A DNA stretch of 64,000 bases from Methylomonas albis (GCF_014850955.1 NZ_JACXSS010000001.1:5270001-5334000), one strand, 5' to 3'; shown: positions 55,037 to 62,190, counted from the first letter of the stretch. Notes: generated from the sequence alone by a model not told the origin. A program made the numbers and translations.

Positions 55037-55235
55037 AATGCAAATGATCCGGCATGATGATGTTGGCATCAACATGAAGAGGTTCGTGTTGTTTTACAGA
55101 TCGAAAGGCATCGCGTAATTCATCAATCTTGTCAGTCAATAAATGATTATTTTTGCGTTCGGCAAGATTGACGGTAAAAAACCACATGGCTTTCGGTATG
55201 TAAAAGCGACCATATTCGGTCATGGTGTGTTTGAT

Positions 55236-55291
55236 ACTCGAACGATGCGCCCCCTTGCGTCGGCACATCCAATTTAGCGCATCTTATCGCG
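55236..55291 (-). repeat. REP-type palindrome upstream of the third RAYT
   Basis: On the minus strand it reads GCGATAAGATGCGC, a spacer, then GACGCAAGGGGGCGCATCG: the same design as 54575-54630 and in the opposite orientation. It overlaps the region directly upstream of the transposase start. Confidence 0.72.
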
Positions 55292-55293
55292 TT

Positions 55294-56154
55294 CTATTTG
55301 AATTGCAGCTGGCCGCCGGTGCCGGCGCCTCCTTTTACTTCCTGGGCTTTGTAATTCCGTAAAGATTGCACCAGGTTGTTGTAGGCATCAAAAAACGCGG
55401 CGGCGGTGGATAAGCCTTCCGGGGTTCGCGTAAAGCTGGCCAAACCAAAGCCGCCGGCGACGTTCTCGCCTAAGAATCCGCCCCATCCCGATACCTGTAG
55501 GGCATTAGCGGTGGAACTGCCCTGGGAAATACCGATTTGCACTGTCGAGCGAATATCGATCAAGGTCAATGCTACGTCCGTGGTGCGTTTATCGGCGGCG
55601 CTCGCCGCGGCACCCGCCAAGGCATCTACAAAAATCCCGCCCAACGAGATTTGTCCCGGTGGAGCGTAATGCTGATGCATGCCGCCGCCGTAAAGTCCGG
55701 CTCTGTTGCCCTGGGTGGCTTCGTTAAGGACGATGACCTGCGGCTCCAGCAGATAATCTGCCGCGACCCGCTGGCCTTTTTGCTGTTTGGAGCCGGCCCG
55801 ATACTCACCGGATTCACGTTGCTGTGACGTAATAGCGTTGAGTAGTGCCAAGGTGGCCTGGTTGCCGATGCCGGTGATCACAAAACAGTTGGATTGCTGT
55901 ACCGCCAAACGAATCAACGGATCTACCGTGGTGACGGCGCTGGCTCCCGTGATACGACCGTCGCTGACCGCCAGGGTACCCAATGGATTGTCACAATGTT
56001 CCAGCACTTTATTGGCGTTGACGCTAGTGGACCCTCCCGCCGAACCGCTAAGTAGGTTGGCGCTACCGCCGGTTTGCACACCTGGTTTTGTGCAAGCGCT
56101 TAACGACACCAGCACCGCTAACCAGCATAGTTCTTTGATTTTTCTAACGATCAT
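55294..56154 (-). CDS. CsgG-like outer-membrane assembly lipoprotein
   Basis: About 286 residues from ATG at 56154, with a lipoprotein signal (CWLAVLVSLSAC, lipobox LSAC). The body has CsgG-like traits: DPLIRLAVQQSNCFVITG near 75, ADYLLEPQVIVLNEATQ near 128, a glycine/alanine-rich segment, then TTDVALTLIDIRSTVQIGISQG near 190. CsgG-type proteins form outer-membrane channels or peptidoglycan-linked assembly factors. An in-frame ATG at 56268 would put 38 residues in front of the lipoprotein signal and is rejected. No curli genes adjoin it. Confidence 0.75.
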   Translation of the reverse strand: MIVRKIKELCWLAVLVSLSACTKPGVQTGGSANLLSGSAGGSTSVNANKVLEHCDNPLGTLAVSDGRITGASAVTTVDPLIRLAVQQSNCFVITGIGNQATLALLNAITSQQRESGEYRAGSKQQKGQRVAADYLLEPQVIVLNEATQGNRAGLYGGGMHQHYAPPGQISLGGIFVDALAGAAASAADKRTTDVALTLIDIRSTVQIGISQGSSTANALQVSGWGGFLGENVAGGFGLASFTRTPEGLSTAAAFFDAYNNLVQSLRNYKAQEVKGGAGTGGQLQFK

Positions 56155-56448
56155 ACCGACACACCCCTGTCGAAAGTATCTGGCTAAGTTAACAACGGAT
56201 TCAGCGCACGCAGAAAATGTTAGAGTAAAACCATAGCTGAATGCAAAACAAATCGCGGTCTCTGTCAAATGAAGGCAATCATATGCTACACAGAGACATC
56301 TCCCTCTACTGGTGAGGCTTGCGGGGGGTGTACTTTAAGGTGCAAAACCTGGGGACTTCTCCTACCTAAAACAAACTGAATAACGATTTAAGTGTCACGC
56401 GAAACGCCCTGAACGGCTTTTTTATCTGAAATGTCTCGCATCGCCGGC

Positions 56449-56679
56449 TCAACTGGCTAAAATGCCGAATGCGTTAATAACGCCGTAAAAAGAAGAACTC
56501 GATAAGGTGCGCCGATAGGATGATGACATGGACTCCTCCCCACCCCTAGCGGTGTCATCTGCCGCAGCGACAAGTTGTTGGCCCAAAGCTCGCATCGAGG
56601 AGGGAGAACCGACTACCATTAGTCCGTTCTCTTTGCCGGAATATGCGTGGAGCCAAAGTGGGTCGGGCTTTTTGTCCAT
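56449..56679 (-). CDS. Integron cassette protein, copy distal to intI
   Basis: A 76-residue protein starting MDKKPDPLWLHAYSGKENGL, with MVVGSPSSMRALGQQL following. It is the same as the neighbouring cassette protein through residue 70 and then ends differently (FGILAS), because the second copy of the 276-bp unit is cut off here. The function is unknown; the short alpha/beta look resembles small immunity-type proteins, but this is weak. It is the last cassette of the array and lacks its own attC. Confidence 0.5.
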   Translation of the reverse strand: MDKKPDPLWLHAYSGKENGLMVVGSPSSMRALGQQLVAAADDTARGGEESMSSSYRRTLSSSSFYGVINAFGILAS

Positions 56680-56744
56680 AGAGATCTAACGACAAGCTCA
56701 CCAGACCAAAAACCGCATCGCGGTTTTTGGTCTGGTGAAGCGCC
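56469..56744. repeat. 276-bp direct repeat (cassette duplication), copy 1
   Basis: Identical, by direct comparison, to 56745-57020. It spans nearly one whole gene cassette plus its attC-type hairpin. Perfect identity implies a very recent duplication, as expected if one cassette was captured twice or duplicated by recombination. Confidence 0.88.
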
Positions 56745-56755
56745 ATGCGTTAATA
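56684..56755 (-). other. attC site between the two duplicated cassettes
   Basis: ATCTAAC at 56684-56690 matches the RYYYAAC core, followed by a long palindrome (CTCACCAGACCAAAAACCGC and its complement) and AAGCGCC, with a degenerate distal core (GTTAATA) at 56749. On the minus strand the core is GTTAGAT, fitting GTTRRRY. The strong palindrome is what the integron integrase needs to fold the bottom strand. Confidence 0.72.
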
Positions 56756-56955
56756 ACGCCGTAAAAAGAAGAACTCGATAAGGTGCGCCGATAGGATGAT
56801 GACATGGACTCCTCCCCACCCCTAGCGGTGTCATCTGCCGCAGCGACAAGTTGTTGGCCCAAAGCTCGCATCGAGGAGGGAGAACCGACTACCATTAGTC
56901 CGTTCTCTTTGCCGGAATATGCGTGGAGCCAAAGTGGGTCGGGCTTTTTGTCCAT
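56698..56955 (-). CDS. Integron cassette protein, copy proximal to intI
   Basis: An 85-residue protein with the same first 70 residues as the distal copy. Its ending (WRFTRPKTAMRFLVW) is encoded by the attC hairpin, as often happens in cassettes. The segment SSYRRTLSSS is encoded by a 27-base match to the REP sequence beside the third RAYT (56772-56798), so a REP half seems to have become part of the coding sequence. The start ATG lies seven bases after the cassette recombination core. The function is unknown. Confidence 0.55.
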   Translation of the reverse strand: MDKKPDPLWLHAYSGKENGLMVVGSPSSMRALGQQLVAAADDTARGGEESMSSSYRRTLSSSSFYGVINAWRFTRPKTAMRFLVW

Positions 56956-57020
56956 AGAGATCTAACGACAAGCTCACCAGACCAAAAACCGCATCGCGGT
57001 TTTTGGTCTGGTGAAGCGCC
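56745..57020. repeat. 276-bp direct repeat (cassette duplication), copy 2
   Basis: Second, identical copy, directly abutting the first. It ends GAAGCGCC, after which the attC continues into TTGTTAGGGG of the neighbouring cassette. Confidence 0.88.
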
Positions 57021-57029
57021 TTGTTAGGG
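56960..57029 (-). other. attC site of the P-loop cassette
   Basis: On the minus strand the site runs from CCCTAAC (57029 side) through a perfect long palindrome to GTTAGAT (56966-56960). The stop codon TAA of the P-loop gene is part of the first core, a common feature of gene cassettes. The seventy-base length and the core sequences fit an attC. Confidence 0.8.
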
Positions 57030-57293
57030 GCGTAACACATGGTGGCCTAGCATACCAGCTACGGACAAACCGTATACAAGTGGCAGGCCGAACTCAAAAA
57101 GCATTCGAATAAACGCCACCGGTTTGGATGCGCTATAGATCCACGCAATGGCCTTTGGAATGTCAGGAACGAACATTTGTTGCATCCACTCGTCGATAGA
57201 AAAACGCGTGGCGTGTTCAGCTTGTGCGAGGCGTCTTGCGTAGGTCGACTTGCCTGAGCCTTGTGGCCCCAATATCAGATGAATTTTCCCCAT
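57024..57293 (-). CDS. Integron cassette: small P-loop kinase-like protein
   Basis: An 89-residue protein with a Walker A motif LILGPQGSGKSTYARRLAQ near residue 5 and FSIDEWMQQMFVPD after it, like the N-terminus of AAA_33-type kinases (zeta-toxin/chloramphenicol phosphotransferase-like). It is much shorter than those enzymes (about 150-200 residues), and its C-terminal half (MLFEFGLPLVYGLSVAGMLG) is hydrophobic, so it is likely a truncated or fused derivative. It reads away from intI, as cassette genes do. Confidence 0.65.
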   Translation of the reverse strand: MGKIHLILGPQGSGKSTYARRLAQAEHATRFSIDEWMQQMFVPDIPKAIAWIYSASKPVAFIRMLFEFGLPLVYGLSVAGMLGHHVLRP

Positions 57294-57319
57294 TACTTAC
57301 TTTCTCGTGTTCAGAAGAG

Positions 57320-57375
57320 GCCTAACGTTCGACGTAAGGGGCGGCCCGCTTGCGGGACGTCCCCTTGACGGAGGG
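57320..57375 (-). other. Left part of an attC split by a group IIC intron
   Basis: GCCTAAC at 57320-57326, then a hairpin (AAGGGG, CCCGC/GCGGG, CCCCTT). The other core is found only after the intron, at 59211-59217. Joining 57375 to 59211 would recreate GTTAGGC, which fits GTTRRRY exactly. This is the attC of the cassette next to attI. Confidence 0.65.
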
Positions 57376-59210
57376 GTGTACGCCCAGCATGGGCATGAAC
57401 TTATGGGGTGCAAGTCCCCTGTCGGAGAATTCAACGTTAATCATGTTAGCGATCATAACGACTAGCCGAAGGCAAAGGCAAGCCCGCGAGGGATTGTCTG
57501 AAGGAAGCCTAAGTGCAAAACGACGAGCCGACGAACAGAAATCGGATATAAGGCTGAGCAGCAGGGTCGAGTTGGCACAGGACAACGAAGGCCATGAATT
57601 CGCGCTGTACAGTAAATCCGGCGGTTGTGTCGTGACAGTTCATGTTCTTATCTGGGGAGATCTGAGACGCCAGCGGCTCTTGAAGAGCAGCGCGCATCGT
57701 AGCCATGCGGTGTGTGACGTTTCAGAAGTCAGCAGCGGTCATAGTAGCTTTGGCGGCGGGATTGCCGGCGGCGCGAAGGACCAAAGAAACAGGACAGGGC
57801 AGCGCCTTGTCAGACTCGGTATTGACGGAGCCTGCGACCCGCGGGAAGTGAGTGCTGGCGTATGACAACCGTGCACGCCTTGGAACAATCTTTACTGGAG
57901 ACCATCGTCGCCCGCGACAACCTGCAACGCGCCTGGAAGCGCGTGAAGGCGAACAAGGGCGCGGCCGGAGTTGATGCAATAGCCGTGGCGGATTTTCCGG
58001 CTTGGGCGCAACAACATTGGCCGACCATCAAGGCCCAATTGATGAGCGGCGACTACCAACCGGAAGCGGTCCGGCGGGTGTGGATACCCAAACCCAACGG
58101 CGATAAACGGCCGTTGGGCATCCCCACAATCGCCGACCGCGTCATCCAGCAAGCCATCGCGCAACAGCTCGCGCCGCACTTCGAGCGCGAGTTCAGCCAC
58201 AACAGCTACGGTTTCCGTCCCGGACGTAACGCTCACCAAGCCATCCGGCAAGTGCGCGACTATATTCGAGCGAAATACCGGATGGTGGTGGACATCGATT
58301 TGGCTGCCTTCTTCGACAACGTCAATCACGATGTGTTGATGCGGCTGCTCAGCCAACGCATCCGCGACAAGCGGGTGTTGCAACTGATCGGTCGTTATTT
58401 GCGCACCGGCGTCATCGAAAACGAGCAATGGCAAGCGACCCCGAAGGGTGTTCCCCAAGGTGGTCCGCTATCGCCGTTGCTGGCTAACGTCGTATTGCAC
58501 GAATTGGACGTCTACCTGCATCAATGCGGCCACCGTTTTGCCCGTTACGCCGATGACTTCGTTATCTGCGTGCGCAGCCTGCGGGCGGCGCAACGGGTGC
58601 AGGCCAACGTCACACGGTTTCTGGAACAGCGGTTGAAACTGCACGTCAATCTCAACAAAAGTCGTATCTGTACCAGCAACGAACTGGAGTTTCTCGGGTT
58701 CTGCTTCCGAGGCAACAAAATCGTCTGGAGCGACAAAGCGTTACACCGCTTTAAACATCGGATCAAACAACTCACGGGGCGCTCGTGGGGCGTCAGCCTG
58801 GCTTACCGCTACCGCGAATTGCGACGCTATATCGTGGGTTGGATGAACTGCTTTGCGTTATCGGAATATTACCGGCCAGTTCCCGAGCTGGACGAATGGC
58901 TACGGCGGCGCATGCGCTGTTGCTACTGGAAACAGTGGCGGTGGCCGCGCACCAAGATCAGCCATCTGGTCAGTTTGGGCGTCAGCCTGAAGGAAGCGAT
59001 TAAAACCGGCGTGAGCTCGAAAGGGCCTTACGCCATGTCGCGGACACCGATTACGCAGATGGCGATGAACAACGAGTGGTTAAAAGCGCAGGGCTTGGTG
59101 TCGATCAAAGACCAGTGGGTACGTTTTCATTACCCTGTTTCAACCGCCTAGTGCGGACCCGCATGCTAGGTGGTGTGGGGAGGGCGAGAGAGAAACTCGC
59201 CCTTACCCGA
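57376..59210 (+). mobile_element. Group IIC-attC intron (bounds approximate)
   Basis: The 5' end starts GTGTACGCCCAGCATGGGC, as group IIC introns do, followed by a long structured region and the reverse transcriptase gene. Downstream of the gene lies the domain V-like AGTGCGGACCCGCATGC and a domain VI-like hairpin (AGGGCGAG/CTCGCCCT) ending ACCCGA. The intron lies in an attC and is oriented opposite to the cassette genes, the known habit of the IIC-attC class, which recognises the bottom strand of attC. The ends may be off by one or two bases. Confidence 0.8.
57862..59151 (+). CDS. ltrA: Group II intron reverse transcriptase/maturase
   Basis: A 429-residue protein: RT0 and RT1 regions (RVWIPKPNGDKRPLGIPTIADR near 75), a VVDIDLAAFFDNVNHD box, GVPQGGPLSPLLANVVLHEL near 200, and the catalytic FARYADDFVICV near 230. 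A maturase (X) region with group IIC-like length and sequence ends the protein; no HNH endonuclease domain is present, typical of group IIC. All catalytic residues are intact, so the intron may be mobile. It assists intron splicing and retrohoming. Confidence 0.95.
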   Translation: MTTVHALEQSLLETIVARDNLQRAWKRVKANKGAAGVDAIAVADFPAWAQQHWPTIKAQLMSGDYQPEAVRRVWIPKPNGDKRPLGIPTIADRVIQQAIAQQLAPHFEREFSHNSYGFRPGRNAHQAIRQVRDYIRAKYRMVVDIDLAAFFDNVNHDVLMRLLSQRIRDKRVLQLIGRYLRTGVIENEQWQATPKGVPQGGPLSPLLANVVLHELDVYLHQCGHRFARYADDFVICVRSLRAAQRVQANVTRFLEQRLKLHVNLNKSRICTSNELEFLGFCFRGNKIVWSDKALHRFKHRIKQLTGRSWGVSLAYRYRELRRYIVGWMNCFALSEYYRPVPELDEWLRRRMRCCYWKQWRWPRTKISHLVSLGVSLKEAIKTGVSSKGPYAMSRTPITQMAMNNEWLKAQGLVSIKDQWVRFHYPVSTA

Positions 59211-59229
59211 TTAGGCGGCGAAACGCGCT

Positions 59230-59691
59230 TCATTGCGGCCTCTCCGTCGCCAATGTGCGAAGCCTTTCGAGAAATCTCTTCGGTTCGGTGGCGTGGAGAT
59301 TTGTAAATGCCTGCGAGCCGTCAGGCCACCAGATGAAGTCGTGTCCCTCTTGAATGAAGAAGACATAATCAACCCCAGCCACGAGGAGCACCGCGCAGTT
59401 TCCAGGACTAGGAACGAGCGTTGTCACCTTTCCATTAGAGGGAGGTACTCCCTTTAGCACTTCGATAACTCGAAACTCGCCTTCGACAACAGGGAAAAGC
59501 TTCTCGCTGCTGTCGATAGATCGTGATCCCTCGGTCGTTCGGTACACGTGGGCAACAAAAACGGCCTTAGCCTTTTGAACGAGTTCGCCTTCAGTGGGCT
59601 GCGCTTCACCCGGAGGTCGTGAGCACGCCCACAGGGGAGGTGCAACAAACTGAAGCAAAACAAGAATCAAAAGATTGCGCCAGTAGCTCAT
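59230..59691 (-). CDS. Integron first-cassette protein: exported NTR/TIMP-like protein
   Basis: A 153-residue protein with a signal peptide (LLILVLLQFVAPPLWA) followed by CSRPPGE, then KAVFVAHVYRTTEG, a variable loop, and FRVIEVLKGVPPSNGKV, LLVAGVDYVFFIQEG. This is the layout of small bacterial netrin/TIMP-like OB-fold proteins (a Cys near the start, VFVG-like strand, V..V.KG motif). The function is unknown. It is the first cassette after attI, so it is likely to be the best expressed one. The attC after it is split by the intron. Confidence 0.65.
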   Translation of the reverse strand: MSYWRNLLILVLLQFVAPPLWACSRPPGEAQPTEGELVQKAKAVFVAHVYRTTEGSRSIDSSEKLFPVVEGEFRVIEVLKGVPPSNGKVTTLVPSPGNCAVLLVAGVDYVFFIQEGHDFIWWPDGSQAFTNLHATEPKRFLERLRTLATERPQ

Positions 59692-59699
59692 TTTTCGCC

Positions 59700-59884
59700 G
59701 CCTAACTATTGATTATCAGGCAAATCTGCCCATATAAGCTGCTATTACCCGCCTTTTCAGGCACATTTGCTTGCGTATTTGGAAAACTAGGCATATTTGC
59801 CTTGATAACTTGATATTAGTCGTCAAATCAGGCAATCTTGCCTGCATATTAAATTCGCCACTGACTTTATCAGGTAGGTGTTTT
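59700..59884. promoter_or_regulatory. Putative attI region with four AGGCA-TGCC palindromes
   Basis: GCCTAAC at 59700-59706 (GTTAGGC on the minus strand) is the recombination core at the junction with the first cassette. Between it and intI are four palindromic boxes of the type AGGCA, four bases, TGCCT: 59718-59730, 59759-59770 (half-degenerate), 59789-59802 and 59830-59843. Spacings between starts are 41, 30 and 41 bases. They may be integrase-binding or regulator-binding repeats and also overlay the promoters of intI and of the cassettes. Confidence 0.68.
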
Positions 59885-60871
59885 ATGTCAAGTGAAAAAC
59901 GGCCCAGTTTGCTGGAAGATGTGCGCCGCGTGATGCGACTGAAACATTATTCCTTGCATACCGAACGCAGTTACTGCGACTGGATCAAGCAATTCGTCAA
60001 ATTTCACAAGATGACGGAACGGCAGGCCTTGTTCGATGACGGCGAGGCCAAGATCGAAGCGTTCCTGTCTTACTTGGCGACCCAGCGCAATGTGGCGGCG
60101 GCGACTCAGAATCAAGCCATGAATGCGCTGGTGTTTTTGTACAAGCAAGTCCTGGATAAGCCTTTGACTAAGCGCATAGACGCCATTCGCTCCAAAACGC
60201 ACCGCCATATTCCGGTGGTGCTGTCGGTGAACGAAGTGAAGCAAGTGCTGGCGCGATTGGAGGGCGTACCGCAACTGGTGGTCAAACTGTTGTACGGCAG
60301 AGGCTTGCGGATCAGCGAAGCCGTCCGCCTCAGGGTGCAGGACATCGATTTTGCCTACAAACAGATTACCGTGCGTTCCGGCAAGGGCGATAAGGATAGG
60401 GTGACGACTTTTGCCGCCACGCTGGCGCCTTTGTTGTTAAATTATCTCGATAAGGTCAAGGCGGTTCACAATAAGGATTTGGCCGAGGGTTACGGCGCGG
60501 TCTATTTGCCTTATGCGTTAGCGAAAAAATATCCCAATGCCGAGCGCGAATGGAGCTGGCAATATGTGTTTCCGGCGCGTTCGTTGTCGGCCGATCCGCA
60601 GTCGGGCGTGACTCGGCGCCATCATGTCGACCAGTCGCAGATCAACAAGGCTATACGGACGGCGGTTCGGCTGGCCGGCATCGCCAAGCAGGTTTCTGCG
60701 CATACTTTCCGCCACAGTTTCGCCACGCATTTGCTGCAGCGCGGCACCGATATTCGCACCATTCAGGCTTTATTGGGGCATAGCGAGCTGGAGACCACGA
60801 TGATTTATACCCATGTGTTGAATCAGGGCGGTCAAGGTGTCGTCAGCCCGTTGGACGATTTAGGGATGTGA
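59885..60871 (+). CDS. intI: Integron integrase
   Basis: About 328 residues from ATG at 59885 ([15 protein letters not shown]) with AGGTAGG just upstream. A tyrosine recombinase: catalytic Arg in [15 protein letters not shown], then [15 protein letters not shown] (His and Arg), [15 protein letters not shown] (His and the nucleophilic Tyr). It has the insertion peculiar to IntI, with [18 protein letters not shown], absent from other tyrosine recombinases. An ATG at 59771 would extend it through the palindromes and is rejected. It is divergent from the cassettes, as in all integrons. The frame is intact. Confidence 0.95.
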   Translation: MSSEKRPSLLEDVRRVMRLKHYSLHTERSYCDWIKQFVKFHKMTERQALFDDGEAKIEAFLSYLATQRNVAAATQNQAMNALVFLYKQVLDKPLTKRIDAIRSKTHRHIPVVLSVNEVKQVLARLEGVPQLVVKLLYGRGLRISEAVRLRVQDIDFAYKQITVRSGKGDKDRVTTFAATLAPLLLNYLDKVKAVHNKDLAEGYGAVYLPYALAKKYPNAEREWSWQYVFPARSLSADPQSGVTRRHHVDQSQINKAIRTAVRLAGIAKQVSAHTFRHSFATHLLQRGTDIRTIQALLGHSELETTMIYTHVLNQGGQGVVSPLDDLGM

Positions 60872-60875
60872 ACCC

Positions 60876-60903
60876 GTAAGGCGGATGCCATTGGGTGGAT
60901 CGT
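60876..60903 (+). repeat. REP-type palindrome, degenerate copy after intI
   Basis: GTAAGGCGGATGCC, then GGGTGGATCGTC. The head and half of the stem match the REP units at 22951 and 23722. It begins five bases after the intI stop and runs into the inverted-repeat element at 60908. Confidence 0.6.
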
Positions 60904-60907
60904 CTAA

Positions 60908-61072
60908 TTCTACTTTGTCAGATTACGAAAAAGGTTCCTCATACCCGCCGGGAAGTGGGTACCCAGTGCCATGGAGGGTAAGCTTCGATCCGTCGATGGA
61001 GTCTGGATTGCGGCAATCCCTGCCGAAAAGACGGACTTAGAGAGGTAGTTCGAGTAATCTGACAAAGTAGAA
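60908..61072. mobile_element. 165-bp MITE-like element with perfect 19-bp terminal inverted repeats
   Basis: TTCTACTTTGTCAGATTAC at 60908-60926 and its perfect complement at 61054-61072. The interior has no gene. It contains GGGTACCCAGTGCCATGG and GATTGCGGCAATCCCTGCC, both found again, in reverse, in the related element at about 61,791-61,985. No target-site duplication is clear. This is the form of a non-autonomous inverted-repeat transposon. Confidence 0.75.
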
Positions 61073-61091
61073 CTAACGGTATCCTCCCTAG

Positions 61092-61424
61092 TTACCCAAG
61101 CAACCTGCGGCTCAGCAATGCCTGTATATCTCTTCTACCGTCTGTAATGAGGACAATGTAAACCTTTTGACCTATTACACGGTAAATGATCCGGTATGGT
61201 TTGAAAAATGCTTGCCGGAAATCTTGAATACCTAATCCCAGTAATTCTTTTGGATAGGTCCCCCGGTCAGGGAAGTTGACCAAACTCTCAACAATCTCCA
61301 GCAAAGCGTCCAATACATAGTTGGCATTGGCTACGGAGTCGAACTCAGCGATGTAGTCGTAGATGGTTTCCAAATCCTGTTCGGCACCCTTAGTGAGCAA
61401 GGCTTCGTATTGTTGTTCCGACAT
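61092..61424 (-). CDS. ParE/RelE-family toxin
   Basis: A 110-residue protein with the ParE fold: EALLTKGAEQDLETIYDYIAE near the start, NFPDRGTYPKELLGLGIQDFRQ in the middle, and FKPYRIIYRVIGQKVYIVLI, DGRRDIQALL at the end. ParE toxins poison gyrase and RelE toxins cleave mRNA; the lack of a clear RelE catalytic set favours ParE. It overlaps the antitoxin gene by one base. No ParD is nearby; the partner is a Phd/YefM-type antitoxin. Confidence 0.9.
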   Translation of the reverse strand: MSEQQYEALLTKGAEQDLETIYDYIAEFDSVANANYVLDALLEIVESLVNFPDRGTYPKELLGLGIQDFRQAFFKPYRIIYRVIGQKVYIVLITDGRRDIQALLSRRLLG

Positions 61425-61699
61425 TACTTGCCGGATGGTTTTGCGCGTAGCCGAGCAACCACGTCGCCAACAGGCGTGACCTTGCCTTGTTCAATATCTT
61501 TATTACCAAGCGCCAGGAGTTTCAAGAGCGCCAACGTCTCCTGGGTTTCCTCGTAGGATGCAACATCCTGAAGCACTGCTTTGGCCTCGCCGTTTTGGGT
61601 GATAACCATCGGCTCACGCCGCTCGGTCAGTTGCAATAACACTTCGGCAGCGTTGGCCTTCAAATAGCTTATGGGTTTTACTTGTGTTGAATAGCGCAT
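61424..61699 (-). CDS. Phd/YefM-family antitoxin
   Basis: A 91-residue protein starting MRYSTQVKPISYLKANAAEV with MVITQNGEAKAVLQDVASYEE in the middle: the Phd/YefM DNA-binding and dimer region, followed by a charged C-terminal tail that should wrap the toxin. It comes first in the operon, as usual, and probably represses it. The pair may stabilise the neighbouring integron region. Confidence 0.92.
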   Translation of the reverse strand: MRYSTQVKPISYLKANAAEVLLQLTERREPMVITQNGEAKAVLQDVASYEETQETLALLKLLALGNKDIEQGKVTPVGDVVARLRAKPSGK

Positions 61700-62190
61700 A
61701 CAAATCTCGGCGAATCAATGTGTGGACTTAATGTAGTCTTTTAATGGTCGCCAAACAAGTTCAAAATGGTCACGATTTTGGCTTCTCGTTTAATTTTACT
61801 TTGTAGATTACGTGACAACCTTGTTCGAGAGCGTCATTCCGGCATGGATTGCCGGACCCGTTAGAGCGTGGAGCGAATCCGGACTCCAGGGATGGGGCTG
61901 AACTTACCATCCATGGCACTGGATACCCGCGCTTGTGCCCTGTGGGTATCCCGGCGAGCCTGTCGAACTATGAGCGGACTTAATCGTCCACCTTTCAACT
62001 TTGCTCGGGGCGAACGGTTAAGCCTTTTATGTGTCCCGTCCTAAACGGAAAGCCATGATTTTCACGGCCCCTATTTTAGTTTGGGATAGCTCCTTGAAGC
62101 CGCTGCTCCAGACCCCTCTCCCAAATACAAGCAGCACAGAAATCGTCAGCTTGAGATAATAAGCTTTCTGTTATTCATCTCGTCGTTTTC
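61700..62190. other. Intergenic region with a second, degenerate MITE-like repeat
   Basis: There is no gene. From about 61,791 to 61,985 it is related in reverse to the element at 60908-61072: it starts with a degenerate TACTTTGTAGATTAC and shares GATTGCCGGA-type, CCATCCATGGCACTGG and CCGGCG segments. It also carries the 17-bp family-B insertion. The final 200 bases before rep hold its presumed promoter; I cannot place the boxes with confidence. Confidence 0.55.
61932..61948 (-). repeat. Short insertion family B (17 bp), copy 6
   Basis: On the minus strand TACCCACAGGGCACAAG, identical to the copy in the IS3-family orfB at 36789-36805. Removing it leaves GCCGGGACGCGGGTATCCAG, which aligns without a gap to GCCGGGAAGTGGGTACCCAG in the related element at 60908-61072. 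This is direct evidence that it is an insertion. Confidence 0.85.

Larger units (their letters stand above)
54629..55223 (-). pseudogene. RAYT copy 3, broken by one family-A and one family-B insertion
   Basis: ATG at 55223 starts TEYGRFYIPKAMWFFTVNLA. The HxH motif (IIMPDHLH) and the C-terminal DYIHWNPVKQG and SSFHHYVEQGI are present. After PDHLH a 48-bp family-A insertion (54989-55036) introduces a TAG. Further on a 16-bp family-B insertion (54839-54854) shifts the frame between Gly-Ile and Trp-Gln-Arg. The span is 595 bp; minus 48 and 16 it is 531 bp, exactly 177 codons, and the restored protein reads PDHLHCIWTLP and HGIWQRRFW. Only the two insertions separate it from an intact transposase gene. 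It differs in sequence from copies 1 and 2, so the insertions arose separately or recur. Confidence 0.88.

Noticed and set aside
56449-57293. Calling the 56.4-57.3 kb small frames random, because they are short and repeated
   Set aside because: Their common orientation away from intI, the attC hairpins with core motifs, and the stop codon lying in an attC core all fit gene cassettes, so they were kept at moderate confidence.
59771-59884. An upstream start for intI at 59771
   Set aside because: It would translate the palindromic attI boxes. The ATG at 59885 has a ribosome binding site and matches the usual N-terminus of integron integrases.
22951-60903. Reading the three GTAAGGCGGAT palindromes as a CRISPR array
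   Set aside because: They are dispersed by up to 38 kb, individually palindromic and linked to RAYT genes, which fits REP sequences. No regular spacer array exists anywhere in the window.
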